A stretch of 64,000 nucleotides of DNA from Histoplasma ohiense (GCA_017607445.1 JAEVHH010000006.1:3286001-3350000), one strand, 5' to 3'. Positions 34,755-45,209 are shown, counted from the first letter of the stretch. Notes: a model not told the origin generated them from the letters alone. A program made the numbers and translations.

Positions 34755-35968
34755 CAAACAACATTCTTGTGCTCACTTATGTGTCTATGAATGTTGAGCA
34801 TACACAAAGATCCCCAACAAGATTCTTAATTGAAATCAATCACAGAAGCTTGATTTCAGAGCTCATATTGAATATTTTGTGAGATATGATTCTACAAACA
34901 TCTTTAGAATTTGGATTCCTCATTTAGATAAAGTGATAAGAGCATGATATGTTATATTTGATGAAAATAGATGATATAATCTGAATGAATCCAATATTGA
35001 AAAACAGCTACAAGATTGAATTACTCAAGAGATTGAATTCTTGAATATTAAAGTTCAAGAATCAAAAGTTGGCACTTCTCAATAAGAGAATAATCTATAT
35101 TCAGATATCAATATCTTTTGTTCTGATGAGATTACACCACATATGGAGAATGTTAATAACAATAGTGAAGATATCAACAAAGCACTAGAGACTCAACTTA
35201 TAGCAGATATTTTATCTACATCAGATTCTATATCTGAATCTGATTTGAACATTATTGAATCAGATCTTTCTATCAATACTCATCTGATATTATCTAGCAA
35301 TCAGACATTTACGGTGAATGAGATCAGTTCTGACTTCAGCAACTTCAATATAATTGAAAGAAAGAGAACACACAAGACAACTCATCATGTAGCAGTATCT
35401 ATTGCTAAAGATAATTCAAATCAGATGATCAACACTGTCTTTGCAGAACTTCTATCTAGATCAGAATCTGCTAAAATTCATCAATCTCAGTTATTTGACT
35501 CATCTAAGCATTGAAATGATGTCAACAAGCACCACTATTGTGATGAATGAATCAACACTATCAAATGGAAATGAGACTCTATAACTCAGTGAAATACCTA
35601 TAAAATTGTTAACAGACTTTTGAAAGATATCTCAGTGATTCCATTGTGATGAATGTTTATCTACAAATTCAATGATGATGATTATCTTATCAAGTTCAAA
35701 GCTCATATCTGTGTCTGAGTTGATCTACAATCAATGTCTGATCTAGATATCAAAACTCATACTCTAGCTGTGAGAATCTTCTATATCTTGCTTTCTATTA
35801 TCAATGTCTTTAACATTAATGCTGAGCAATTAGATGGTATCAATGCCTTTATAAACAGTTCACTTGATAAGCTAGTTTATGTTGAACTGTCAGATGATTG
35901 GTGGAAGTTGAAGGAGATATGAAATTTCAAGAAGAATGGCTATATTCTACATCTGCTGTGTGTTTTAT
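34755..35968 (+). pseudogene. Copia integrase tail and reverse-transcriptase start
   Basis: Directly after the CATAT duplication the frame resumes with the C-terminal integrase region ('HIEYFVRYDSTNIFRIW'-like). An acidic, Ser/Asn-rich linker follows (35143-35514, open for 123 codons). The Copia reverse-transcriptase N-terminal blocks come next: 'ISVIPL*WMFIYKFNDD' near 35630, 'LIKFKAHICV', then 'FNINAEQLDGINAFINSSLDKLVYV' near 35810-35885. The catalytic Asp of the family's L-D-A/V-x-N-A-F-L block is kept as Asp-Gly. The frame stops where the solo Chromo-2 LTR begins at 35969. The YxDD box and RNase H are not in the window. Confidence 0.8.
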
Positions 35969-36241
35969 TGTAATAAGTGTACTTCAATTAATGATCTAGC
36001 ACTATCCTAATACAGATTACAAATTGATTAAGGAAAGAAAGAGAAAAGAAATCAGAAGAAAAGGTTGTATGTAGAGGGTTCTTATAGAGGGAAGTTTGAG
36101 ATGGAAGAATATCAGAAGCCACTTCACAGTGGAGTGCAGAGCAGAAGAACATTAAGAACTACACAGAAGAATTGTTAGAGACTATATAAGTGTGAAGCAT
36201 GAAGCAGAAGAACATTAGAAGCTATATAGAAGAATCATTAG

Positions 36242-36648
36242 TGTAACGGGCGTACTTCGATTAACGATTTGATACTATTCTAATTACAGATTACGAATTG
36301 ATTAAGGAAAGAAAGAGAAAAGAAATTAGAAGAAAAGGTTGTACAAAGGGGGTTCTTATAGAGGAAAGTTCAAGGCAGAAGAATATCAGAAGCCACTCCA
36401 CAGTGAAGTGTGGAGTGGAAGAACATTAAGAAATACATGTAAGAATCGTTAGAAACTACACAAGCACGGAGCATAGAGCAGAAGAACATTAAAAGCTACA
36501 CAGAAGAATCATTAGAAACTATACAAGTGCAGAGCACAGAGCAGAAGAACATCAAGAATTACACAAGATCACAACAGTCAGAAACAAGTGAATGCAGAAG
36601 AGAAGTTGATTGTGTAAGTTAATTACTAACAGATGCTAATCCATCACA
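36242..36648 (-). repeat. Chromo-2 3' LTR of copy 2c (407 bp)
   Basis: It begins TGTAACGGGCGTACTTCG with all CpG kept at the outer end and finishes GCTAATCCATCACA with CpG lost at the inner end. This is the shortest LTR size class, two subrepeats fewer than 534 bp. Confidence 0.9.
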
Positions 36649-36660
36649 TTATCCCCCTCT

Positions 36661-39600
36661 ACTGAGATGAGTGAGGACTCATAGATGTCAAGAGCAGTGA
36701 TATTCTTCAAGACAGACACAGATTCCCAGATCAGACAATTGTATTCTACTCATTTGACAAGATATTCACAGTGATGATGATTGATTCTATTGTCAAGAAT
36801 TGCTTTGATTTCCTACTTGAGTTTATTGTCTTCTTCTACAATGACAGATGACTGTCAATCAGAGATTCTCTGTGAGAGAAATGGATCCTCAGCTGTGGGT
36901 TGGAGCAGGTTCATATGAAAGACATCATGAATGTCAGATGAAATGTTGAGTTGATAATCATGTGTATCTAGCACTTCCTTCACTGTATACTTGATGTGGT
37001 GGTAATCTAGTGTACACAAGAAGTGGTTCATTTTTATGTTTTTGAGATTCAGTCAGATTTTGTCTTCTATATAGTATCAGATCACAGAACTTCTTCTGAT
37101 ATTTGCTTGATCTTTGTAATCTTACTGAGCACTGATCATTGAAGCTTCTGTTCATTTGCAGACTTTCTTCAGCTTGCTCACAATGTTCTCTGTCATCTAT
37201 ATGAGACTGTGGATGTACACAGTTTCTCAGAGAGTCTCAGAGAAGTTCAGAATCTCTAAGTTGTATTCATATAGAAGAAAAAATGAGCTTACATCTGTTG
37301 TAGTGAAATCTCAACTGTTAATCACAATCTCAGTGTGTGGCAGCAGATTGCTTCAGTTGTCTTGTATATAATTACAGAACTTATGAAGAATGTTCTTTAC
37401 TATTTATATTATTCTCTCAGTAGCTTCATCAGTCTCTGAGTGGTACATCATTGATAACTTTCATTCAATTCTTAATAATTGACATACACAGACTCAGAGT
37501 GCACTGATGAATTGACTGTCTCTATCTGACATAATGAATGAAGACAGATCATGCATACAATAAAATGAGCTTCTGATGAAGACATCTGCAACTACTTCAG
37601 TGTTCATCTTGTCACAGAGCTGTAGTATTACACTCTTACTGAGTTGATCAACAATGACTAGAATGTTCATAGAATCTTCACTTTCAGATAAGAAAACTGC
37701 AAAATCAATAGCTATATTATATCAAGTTTGATTGAAGATAGATAGAGACTTCAGCATCTCTTTTCAATGTTTATATCATGTCATCACTGAATCACAGTGA
37801 TCACAGTCACATACAAACTGATATATGTTTTTTGATATATCTGATCAGTAGAATTTTTGAGTGACAATGTTGTATATGATTTTGCATTCTGAGTATCTGA
37901 TTATTGATGAGTCATGAATTTCTTACATGATCTGTGTTTGTAGAGATTCTGAATCAGAGATTCATCATCTATTTCAAAAGTGTAAGCAGTTGTCATCATT
38001 GATCAAATATGCTGAGATATCTATTCTTGAGTATACATCTGCAGAGAATTGAGATGCTCTGTTTTATATAACTTTGATAACTTATTGTCAGAATTCATCT
38101 GCTTCTGCTGCTAGCTTTCATTGTTCTTTGAGTGAGAGTTCTTGAGCTCAGAACTGATTGATATGTACACAGAGTTTGTCTGATTGTGTAGAACTTTCTA
38201 TAATTGCAGAGTCAATTAACTGATGCTCTTGATATTTTCATCTGTTGTTCAAGTCATCAGATGGTATATCTTATTTTTGACAGAATAGAGCATCCACAAA
38301 GATGTTTTCTACTTCAGATTAATAACAAATTGTGAATGAAAAACAGCTAAGAAACAATGATCAATGCATATGTCTTTCAGTGAATTTACAAATGATTGTG
38401 AAGTACTCTAAATTCTTATGATCAGTAACAATCTCAAACTTTTCAACACTCATAAGTTCAGACTTTCATTTTTCAAGACATTATATAATCACTAGAAGCT
38501 TCTTGTTGTAGATTTTGTAGTTGCATTCAGTGAGTGACATCTTTTTCAAGATGAAAATACAGAATTATAGAACATCTTCATTATTATATTGTATCAGTGT
38601 CTCATCTACTACATAATCTGAGACATCCATTTCAAGAATTGTATGCTAATTCAGATTGAATGATTGCAGCATTGAAGCACTTATAAACATACATTTCAGC
38701 TTTTTGAATGCTGTATTCACTTTGTCAGTTCATTGAAATACAGTGTCTTTCTGAGTCAGATCTGTCAGTGATTGTACAATATCAAAGAAGTTTTTAATGA
38801 ATCTTCAATAGAAGTTGACAAATTCTAGAAAGCTTTTAGTTTCTTTTATCAAGACTGATATCTCTCAGTTGAGAATTGCTTCCATCTTCTTAGAATTCAT
38901 ACATACATCTTTTTCAGCTTCAATGATGAATTCTAGATAGATTGTAGACTTGATCTCAAAGTTGCATTTGTCAATGTCCACTTGCAGTTCAGCTTTTCAT
39001 AGACAGTCAAGCATTTATCATATATACTTGCAGTGCTCAGTGAGCAGTCCATCAGTGAAGATCAGAATATTGTTTATATACACTGAGATAATCTCATTAA
39101 GCAGATCTTGTAGAGCTCAGTTAATGTATTTCTGAAACATGCTCAGAGCATTCACTAATTCAAAAGAGATCACTGTTCATTTGTATAATCTGTAATGTGT
39201 ACAAAAAGCAGTTAGTCATTCATCATCTTCATTAATTCTTATCTTATAGAAGGCTGCAGAGATGTCAAGCTTTGTAAATTATTTTACTTTTTCTATTCAT
39301 TCAAGTGTTTTGTTGATGAGTGAAAGAGAGTATTGATTCTTCTGTGTAATCTTGTTGAGTTCTCAGTAGTCAACACAGAATTGTAAGTCTTCTTCTGATT
39401 TCTTCACAAACAGTACAGATGCTGCAGCAGATGAGTTGCTAATATGAATGAAGTCTTTGTTCAGTAGTTCATTGAGCATTTTTTATAGAATGAGAAGCTT
39501 GTTATGTGACATGCTGTAGAGAGAATCTCAGAGTGGTTGTGAATTCTTACTGTTCTTCTTGATGAGCTCAATTGTATGATCTATACTGGGTTCTCAGTGA

Positions 39601-40250
39601 GAAGAAAGCTTTTCAGCTTCTTTCTCATTGAATATATCTGTGAAGTCTTCATACAATTCAGATAGTTTCTTGTGCAGTTTCTTGAGATTTTTGAGTTCTA
39701 ACTTTTCTAACATTTTTTTGATATCTGTCATACTAGCAGTGAACACTTGGACATTCTTCTTCTCATATGTTTGATGAGTTAGTAGTTTGTACACTTTTGC
39801 TGATATCTGAGTGAGATCAGCAGTTCTATTGACATTCTTCTCATAAACACAGTTATCTTCTGAGAAAATAAGACAGTGATTGCATGCATTCAATAAGATT
39901 CCAAATTCTGTGAGCTATGATAGACTGAGTATTAGATTGTATTCAAGATCTTGTATTTCATATACATATACATTCTTTTTCTCATATTCTTCTACATTGA
40001 CATTAAATCTTATTATGTTGTAGGAGGCAGATCCTCTGAGGCTGTCAAATCCACTGAGTTTATATAATTTGAAAAAGAGAATACACTGAAGCTTATGCTT
40101 CTCAATCAGCTGGATGTCTATAAGAGCATAGTGAAGAAAACCACTGTCTATCATTGCTCATACATTGACTAAGCTATTTACAATGACAGAGATTATAATT
40201 GTGTCTGCTTGCATCTTCTGCTCAAATCTTCAGCTAGCTTTCTGCTTCTT
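36661..40250 (-). pseudogene. pol: Chromo-2 copy 2c pol
   Basis: The order on the minus strand is protease (40154-39915, with an intact Asp-Ser-Gly in 'MIDSGFLHYALID'), linker (39893-39594), reverse transcriptase (about 39530-38950), RNase H (about 38700-38390), integrase (about 37990-37380) and the chromodomain end near 36680-36850. The reverse-transcriptase active site near 39070 reads Tyr-Ile-Asn-Asn: both catalytic Asp are lost by G-to-A change. Domain order and spacing equal those of 2a. It is inactive. Confidence 0.82.
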
Positions 40251-40299
40251 GAGCTCTCATCTGTATTTTAGAGTGAGAGCTCATCTTTTCTCTGTTCTT

Positions 40300-41305
40300 G
40301 TCTATTCACAGATGACACAGTATTTACATGTATGAGAGATTTACTCAGAGCAATCACATTTGAACATTGATTTGTGAAGTACTCTGATTTGTCACAGTGT
40401 ATGCAGACTTCTCTGACAATTCAGTCAGCAGTGTTCTTCTCTGAGACATTGAGAATTCTTGAGTGATTTGTGTTTACATGTGGAACTCAGTTCATTGATT
40501 CTGATTCAGAGGTGGGGGACACTGCAGAGTAGTTTGAGATATATATATTTGTTAAGCAGAATTCTCTGCAATTTTGAAGTGTACAGAACTGAGACAGATT
40601 GTTATTCAATAGATAAAAATCAGTACAGAATTCACTGTATATTGAAAGCTTCAGATACTCTACACTTCAGTTATGCAATTGAAAGTTCAAGTTCTTGAAT
40701 AATATATTGATCTTGATAGTATCATTTCAGTCTTGCTCATCTGCTTCTAGAAGTTTGTGATTGAATTCAGAAAGATAAGTTGTCAATACAACATTCATCT
40801 GATAAATTTGATTAAATCAGTCTAATGTCTTGGCTTGAAATGTAGAATTGAGAAAGAGAAAGTTGAGTTGTTAGAAGACTAGCTCTGATATACACTGATG
40901 ATTCTGATAATAATTCATTCAGAGTTGAAATTTTGCTAATGTGTCATCATTCAATCTGCTATAAATATACCACACTTGATTGGATAGTGAGTCTATTGCT
41001 TGTTCATTGATGTTCAATTTGATGCTTACTTTTGACTTCCACATGAGGTAGAGTGTTAGATCTTTCTCATATTTGTTGAGGATTGAGAGTTTCTCTCTTG
41101 AAGACTTTTCATGAGATGTGAGTGTAGAAGAAATAGTGAATACAAAAATGCTCATCTCAGTCAGTCATCATTGCAATTCAGTCATTTGTAGTGTCTGCTG
41201 CTGAAGAATGCTTTGTAGATCTAAGTTATCATTCATCATATTTGAATGCAGTGGGTGTTTGTAGAATTGTTTGTAGTTCATTTCAATATCTAAAAACATG
41301 TAATA
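40300..41305 (-). pseudogene. gag: Chromo-2 copy 2c gag
   Basis: It starts near 41285 with the 'MNYKQFYKHPLH' equivalent, preceded by a T-rich leader end. A Gln-rich helix, an open stretch at 41155-40919 ('EKDLTLYLMWKSKVSIKLNI') and the zinc-knuckle region near 40395 follow. Compared with 2a, almost all differences are transitions. It is broken by stops. Confidence 0.75.
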
Positions 41306-41656
41306 GTAATAAAAGAAAAGAAATACTTGTAGATACTTGATTCTCTTGCAGACACTATTCACAGTGTTGCAGCACTAAGCTTGATCAAGCTTCTTCATAA
41401 ATACTATTCACAGCATTATGATTTGTAGACACTTGAGCCTTGTAGAACACAGTTAATTATGTTTCAGATGCTTAGATATAACAGTATATATAACTAATAA
41501 TAAGAGCACTCAGATTTATAAGAGATCTCTTGTAACAACTAGACACTCAGATCTGTAAACAACACACTCAGATGTAAGAACTGATAACAATGCACTCAGA
41601 TGTAAGAACTAATAACAAGACACTCAGATCTTAAACACAGAAGAATCAATTTGTAA

Positions 41657-42063
41657 TGTAATGAGCATACTTCAATTAATGATTTGATACTATTCTAATT
41701 ACAGATTACAAATTGATTAAGAAAAGAAAGAGAAAAGAAATCAGAAGAAAAGATCATATGAAGAGGATTCTTATAGAGAAAAGTTCAGAGCAGAAGAATA
41801 TCAGAAGCTGCTTCACAGTGAAGTGCAGAGCAGAAGAACATTAAGGGATACACATAAGAATCATTAGAAACTACACAAGTGCAGAGCACAGAGTGGAAGA
41901 ATGTTAAGAGCTACACAGAAGAATCATTAGAAACTACGCGAGCGCGGAGCATGGAGCAGAAGAACATCGAGGGTTACACGAGGTCACAACAGCCAGGAAC
42001 AAGCGGGTGCAGGAGGGGAGTTGGTTGTGTAAGTTAATTACTAACGGGTGCTAACCCGTCACA
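41657..42063 (-). repeat. Chromo-2 5' LTR of copy 2c, half mutated and half CpG-rich
   Basis: From 41657 to about 41930 nearly every CpG is lost. From 41936 (ACTACGCGAGCGCGGAGC) to 42063 (CTAACCCGTCACA) about a dozen CpG remain. The partner LTR at 36242 shows the opposite: intact start, mutated end. This patch gives the best view of the unmutated LTR sequence. Confidence 0.9.
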
Positions 42064-42264
42064 ATTAGAGACTACACAAGTGCAGAGCACAGAGTGGAAG
42101 AATGTTAAGAGATATGTGGAAGAATCATTAGAAACTACACAAGCGCGGAGCGCAGAGTGGAAGAACATCGAGGGTTATGCAAGGTCACAATGGCCAGGAA
42201 CAAGTGGGTGCAGAAGAGGAGTTGATTGCATAAGTTAATTACTAACAGATGCTAACCCGTCACA

Positions 42265-42866
42265 ACTTACTATCAAAAATAAGAACATGATCTGAGACTG
42301 ATCATGATTTTGACTGAAATTTGATCCCCATTCTGATGATTATATAATACATATCTAGATATCAATGTGATGATATAATTGGTGGAGATATTACCTCTAT
42401 CTATTAGCTACTGCTGTCAATCTTGCTAAGTTATCCCTCGCTGCTAAGCTATGTACCGCTGCCAATCTATGTACCGCTGCCAATCTATCAATGCTGTCAA
42501 TTTATCTACCACTGTCAATTTATCTACCGCTGCTAATCTATCTATCGCTGCTAATCTATCCCTTGCTGCTAAGCTATCTACCGCTGCCAATTTATCTATC
42601 GCTGCTAATCTATCTATCGCTGCCAATCTATATAGGGTAAAACATGGTTCCGTTTGGTCCCATTTTGTAAAATGAGGTCAAATGCAATCAGAACTGCAGA
42701 ACTGATGATTTATAACTAAAACATGATCTGAGACTAGAATTATAATATAACTCATGTAAAGTGACTGATTTCATAAACACTATATGAGATCAGAACTAAG
42801 ATATTTGATAATGGGACTGAGGAAAAATTTGATCCTGGTTCCATGCATGGTCACATGGCCATTCTA
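42265..42866. mobile_element. TIR element copy X2, left end missing
   Basis: It begins inside the left arm (ACTTACTATCAAAAATAAG, equal to about 30590 in X1) where the solo LTR ends. A short minisatellite (42420-42630), the right arm and the right terminus ATGGCCATTCTA at 42866 follow. The left TIR has been lost, so no duplication can be tested. It has fewer minisatellite units than X1. Confidence 0.75.
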
Positions 42867-43178
42867 GATTGAGGCCACTGTTTTGAACACATTGACATCT
42901 AATTATTTCAGTTACAAAATGGAGCAACTTTTGCCCCTCTCTCTCAAAGCTTTGCATGATTTTTAAAGACATCGCTTCACTCTATTTAATAAAAATAAAA
43001 CTTAAAGCTCTTATCAAAATTCACTTTAGTAATATTCATTATGTAATAGAAATATAAGTAATATTTAAAGTAGTTGATAACTATACATTTATATCTATTT
43101 AATCTTTTAAATAGTATATTAAAAAAAACGATTATATATATTAAGTGTAATATTACTTTTTATACTATCATCTTTATT
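42867..43178. other. Flank upstream of the small Cys-rich gene
   Basis: An AT-rich sequence of different texture from the elements, with A/T homopolymers and few TGATG-type words. A TATATATA box-like stretch lies at about 43133-43140, some 40 bases before the ATG. I see no repeat homology. It may hold the gene's promoter. Confidence 0.4.
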
Positions 43179-43698
43179 ATGATGTTTATTTTCTCTGTTA
43201 TACAAATTATATTTGTTTTAGTGATGCAAGAAATATTAGCGAAAGTAAGTACTGTAGATTAAATTTAGTTTTATAAATAATTAACATCATTTATTATTTT
43301 TCATAACTTGTATTCATTAAAAAGTGTAAAATCTAATAAATTATTTGAACATTTAGACAATACCTCTTTATAACATTAAGCATACAACTGATAATAATAA
43401 TAATAATGATAATATAGTATATAATCGGCAAATATCAACTGCTTCAAAAGATTCTACTGATCAAATTATATCATCATTATCAACAACTCTATCATTATCA
43501 AATTTTTCGATGTTGAATTTGAATCAAAATAGCAAAAAATCTATATCTACATCTGATTCACCATTAAATAACCGCTTTGTTCACTGTGAAGATCTTTGGT
43601 GCAAATATAATGAAGAATGCTTGATACTTCACTGTGGTCCATGTATTGCAGCTCTTGACGAAGCTCACAAAGTTTGTATGAATATTTTCTTGAATTAA
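43179..43698 (+). CDS. Two-exon gene for a small secreted cysteine-rich protein (effector-like candidate)
   Basis: Exon 1 is 43179-43244 and the intron 43245-43356 (GTAAGT…TTTAG, 112 bp). Exon 2 is 43357-43698, ending in TAA. The joined frame is uninterrupted and encodes 135 residues. Residues 1-21 are strongly hydrophobic ('MMFIFSVIQIIFVLVMQ') and look like a signal peptide. Residues about 32-95 are Asn/Ser/Thr-rich and probably disordered. The C-terminal part has six cysteines at 99, 104, 110, 115, 118 and 129 (spacing 4, 5, 4, 2, 10). The start has A at -3, and a second ATG follows directly. CpG sites occur, Trp is read as TGG, and no stop breaks the frame, unlike every element around it. 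I recognise no family. Three disulphides and export fit the class of fungal small secreted proteins that often sit in transposon-rich DNA. Splicing and expression are inferred. Confidence 0.6.
43245..43356 (+). other. Intron of the small Cys-rich gene
   Basis: A perfect GTAAGT donor, a CTAAT branch-like site at about 43332 and the acceptor ATTTAG. At 112 bp it contains in-frame stops (the unspliced frame ends at TAA in GATTAAA, about 43259-43261). It must be removed to join signal and Cys domain in one frame. Confidence 0.6.
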
Positions 43699-43930
43699 AA
43701 AAAAAAATCTTTCAGTCATTTGATAATTAAATTAATTACAGTGTGATAATAAATAAACAATAATTTGTGTTTTTTTTAATGTTATTTACATACTATAATA
43801 ATATAAATGTAGTTAGATAACCTATTTAATTATAGAATGGATATATTTTTACAATATTTTATTTATCGAAGTTAACTAGTTAATTAGAATCCTGCTTATC
43901 TAACACTGAATCCATCCCATTCACTGAGAA
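43699..43930. other. AT-rich downstream flank of the small Cys-rich gene
   Basis: An A-run follows the stop codon. AATAAATAAACAATAA at about 43748-43764 could serve as poly(A) signal. No coding potential is seen. Confidence 0.4.
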
Positions 43931-44170
43931 TCCTTTTGATCAAATTATCCCCCATTTGCCAATATCAATGTTTCAATTTGATAGCAAAATATCACTCCAA
44001 TCTGAAAGGGACGTATTCATCTAAGATAGAGACCTTCATCAAAAAAACGCCGGGGCAGTATAACGCTATTCTAACACCACTAATCATGCCAAGCGCATCT
44101 CACTATCTTTCATTAGTGAGTGCGCCACACTGTAACGGAATCTACAATGAAACAGAACTTTTTTGAATAT
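43931..44170 (+). other. CpG-containing patch with a 76-codon open frame, unassigned
   Basis: A plus frame is open from about 43936 to 44166 but starts without ATG. It contains unmutated CpG sites (AACGCCGGGGCAGTATAACG near 44046, GTGCGCCACACTGTAACGG near 44120). A perfect 7-bp hairpin CTCACTA…TAGTGAG lies at about 44098-44119. I recognise no protein or RNA family. It may be a fragment of an unmutated host sequence or of a young element. Confidence 0.3.
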
Positions 44171-44179
44171 CATGAACTT

Positions 44180-44440
44180 CATTTATTAATTAACAATCAT
44201 CATCACATCTATCAATAATATCAAGATTATCTACATACTCATTAGATGCAGCAGATTTCTCTATAGATTAAGATATATTAGATTCATCACATTGTGGTTG
44301 ATCTGCAGTAGATTTGATAAATTTGATTTCAATCAATCACAGCATTCTATTATACTCTTTTTTCAATTCTTTCATTTTTCAATTGGCAATTTTATGATAT
44401 TAACAGTGGAGATTTTCTCTACTTACATCTATCTACAGAT
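44180..44440 (-). pseudogene. Unrecognised degraded minus-strand ORF
   Basis: On the minus strand about 85 codons read with only three or four stops (TGA, TAA), including 'EYNRML', 'KFIKSTADQPQCDESNIS' and 'SAASNEYVDNLDIIDRCDDDC'. The composition is Asp/Asn/Ser-rich. There is no domain I can name. It may be part of a retroelement gag or a host gene. Confidence 0.25.
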
Positions 44441-44456
44441 GATCTCAACAACTTAA

Positions 44457-44627
44457 TATAATGAATTAATATTCATTAATAGTTAACTTATACAATCAAC
44501 TTTTCTTCTTCATCTATTCACTCTTCTCATCACAATTCTGCTTCATACTTGTATAGTTTCTAACAATATCTCTGCATAACTTGTATAGTTTCTAATAAAT
44601 CCCATGTGTAACTCTTAATGTTCTTTC
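44457..44627 (+). repeat. Degraded Chromo-2 LTR fragment
   Basis: The start TATAATGAATTAATATTCATTAATAG aligns with the Chromo-2 LTR start, and the subrepeat words TATAGTTTCTAACAA follow. It is cut at 44627 by a Chromo-1-like LTR. More diverged than any other copy here, so old. Confidence 0.65.
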
Positions 44628-44887
44628 TGTAACACACTCACTTATTATTTCCTATACATATATATATATTATCTTCATTTATTGTTGCCTTTCATTGCTA
44701 TGATCTTACTATCACTATTTCTATATATACATATATATGTCTGCATGTATTTCACACATCTTCTTTTGTCATCTTTTTCTTTTCTAGTGATTAGCTACTA
44801 TTATTACTACTACAATTACTACTATTATTATCATTCACTACACTATATACTATCTTCTACTATTGACTATTCACACTGTCATCTGTA
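44628..44887 (+). repeat. Diverged Chromo-1-like LTR
   Basis: TGTAACACACTCA to about ATCTGTA. The middle matches the family's TATTTCTATATATACATATATATGTC and CACATCTTCTTT words, but the tail has a TTATTACTACTACAATTAC run instead of the CTACACTACG run. A similar variant is at 62838-63090, so this is a subfamily. Confidence 0.7.
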
Positions 44888-44891
44888 AGAG

Positions 44892-44955
44892 GTGATGAGT
44901 AGTGGTAGCAAGAACATAGCAATGAAAGGCAACAATAAACAAAGTTAATATATAT
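44892..44955 (-). repeat. Inverted LTR piece forming a fold-back with 44655-44720
   Basis: GTAGTGGTAGCAAGAACATAGC and on to TTAATATATAT is the reverse complement, with a few mismatches, of the part of the same LTR near 44655-44720. The two face each other across about 170 bases. Confidence 0.6.
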
Positions 44956-45209
44956 TAGACTGATCAGTGGGATTGTGAATTTCATGTTTGATTTGATTTG
45001 ATTTGATTCCAGCCCATTTCTTGGTGTGATTTCCAGTGAGATCAGAATCAGAATAAAGTATAAAGTGACTAGAATTATTAAAACATGAGTGAAATGAGGT
45101 TAATAAATCTTGATATTTCATATAAAATGACTAACTATCAAAAATAGAATATGATCTAAGACTGACTCTGATTTTGACTGAGGTTTGATCTCATGCTGAT
45201 GATTATATA

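Larger units (their letters stand above)
19867..35968 (+). mobile_element. Ty1/Copia element split by a Chromo-2 insertion
   Basis: The left part (19867-21450) holds the gag zinc knuckle, protease and integrase. The right part (34755-35968) holds the integrase tail and the start of reverse transcriptase. Between them lies Chromo-2 copy 2b, flanked by a perfect CATAT duplication (21446-21450 and 34750-34754). The Copia reading frame resumes beyond it. The 3' end is cut at 35968 by a solo Chromo-2 LTR, so the rest of reverse transcriptase, RNase H and the LTRs are missing. The 5' LTR is also not seen. Confidence 0.8.
36242..42063 (-). mobile_element. Chromo-2 copy 2c (minus), complete but mutated
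   Basis: Two 407-bp LTRs (36242-36648 and 41657-42063) flank pol and gag on the minus strand, with the polypurine complement TTATCCCCCTCT at 36649-36660. A perfect ATTAG duplication (36237-36241 and 42064-42068) shows it inserted into an existing Chromo-2 LTR. The total is 5822 bp with no nested insertion, so it serves as the empty-site reference for 2b. It carries many stops. Confidence 0.92.
35969..42264 (-). repeat. Solo Chromo-2 LTR, split by copy 2c
   Basis: The left piece is 35969-36241 (TGTAATAAGTGT…) and the right piece 42064-42264 (…CTAACCCGTCACA). They are separated by copy 2c and its ATTAG duplication. Joined, they give about 469 bp, the middle LTR size class. No internal element sequence adjoins it, so it is a solo LTR. 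The left flank is Copia and the right flank is the cut TIR element X2. No target duplication is visible, so deletion or recombination has removed one side. Confidence 0.8.

Noticed and set aside
42444..42675. Repetitive proteins such as 'AAIDRLAAVDKL' (minus) or 'NLSTAANLSIAANLS' (plus)
   Set aside because: They are simply the minisatellite unit read in a frame whose length fits the period. There is no start context or conservation.
43074..43262. A 62-residue hydrophobic protein ending in the unspliced read-through
   Set aside because: The frame runs through a consensus donor site and stops in the intron. The spliced form joins a Cys-rich exon in frame, which is the better model.
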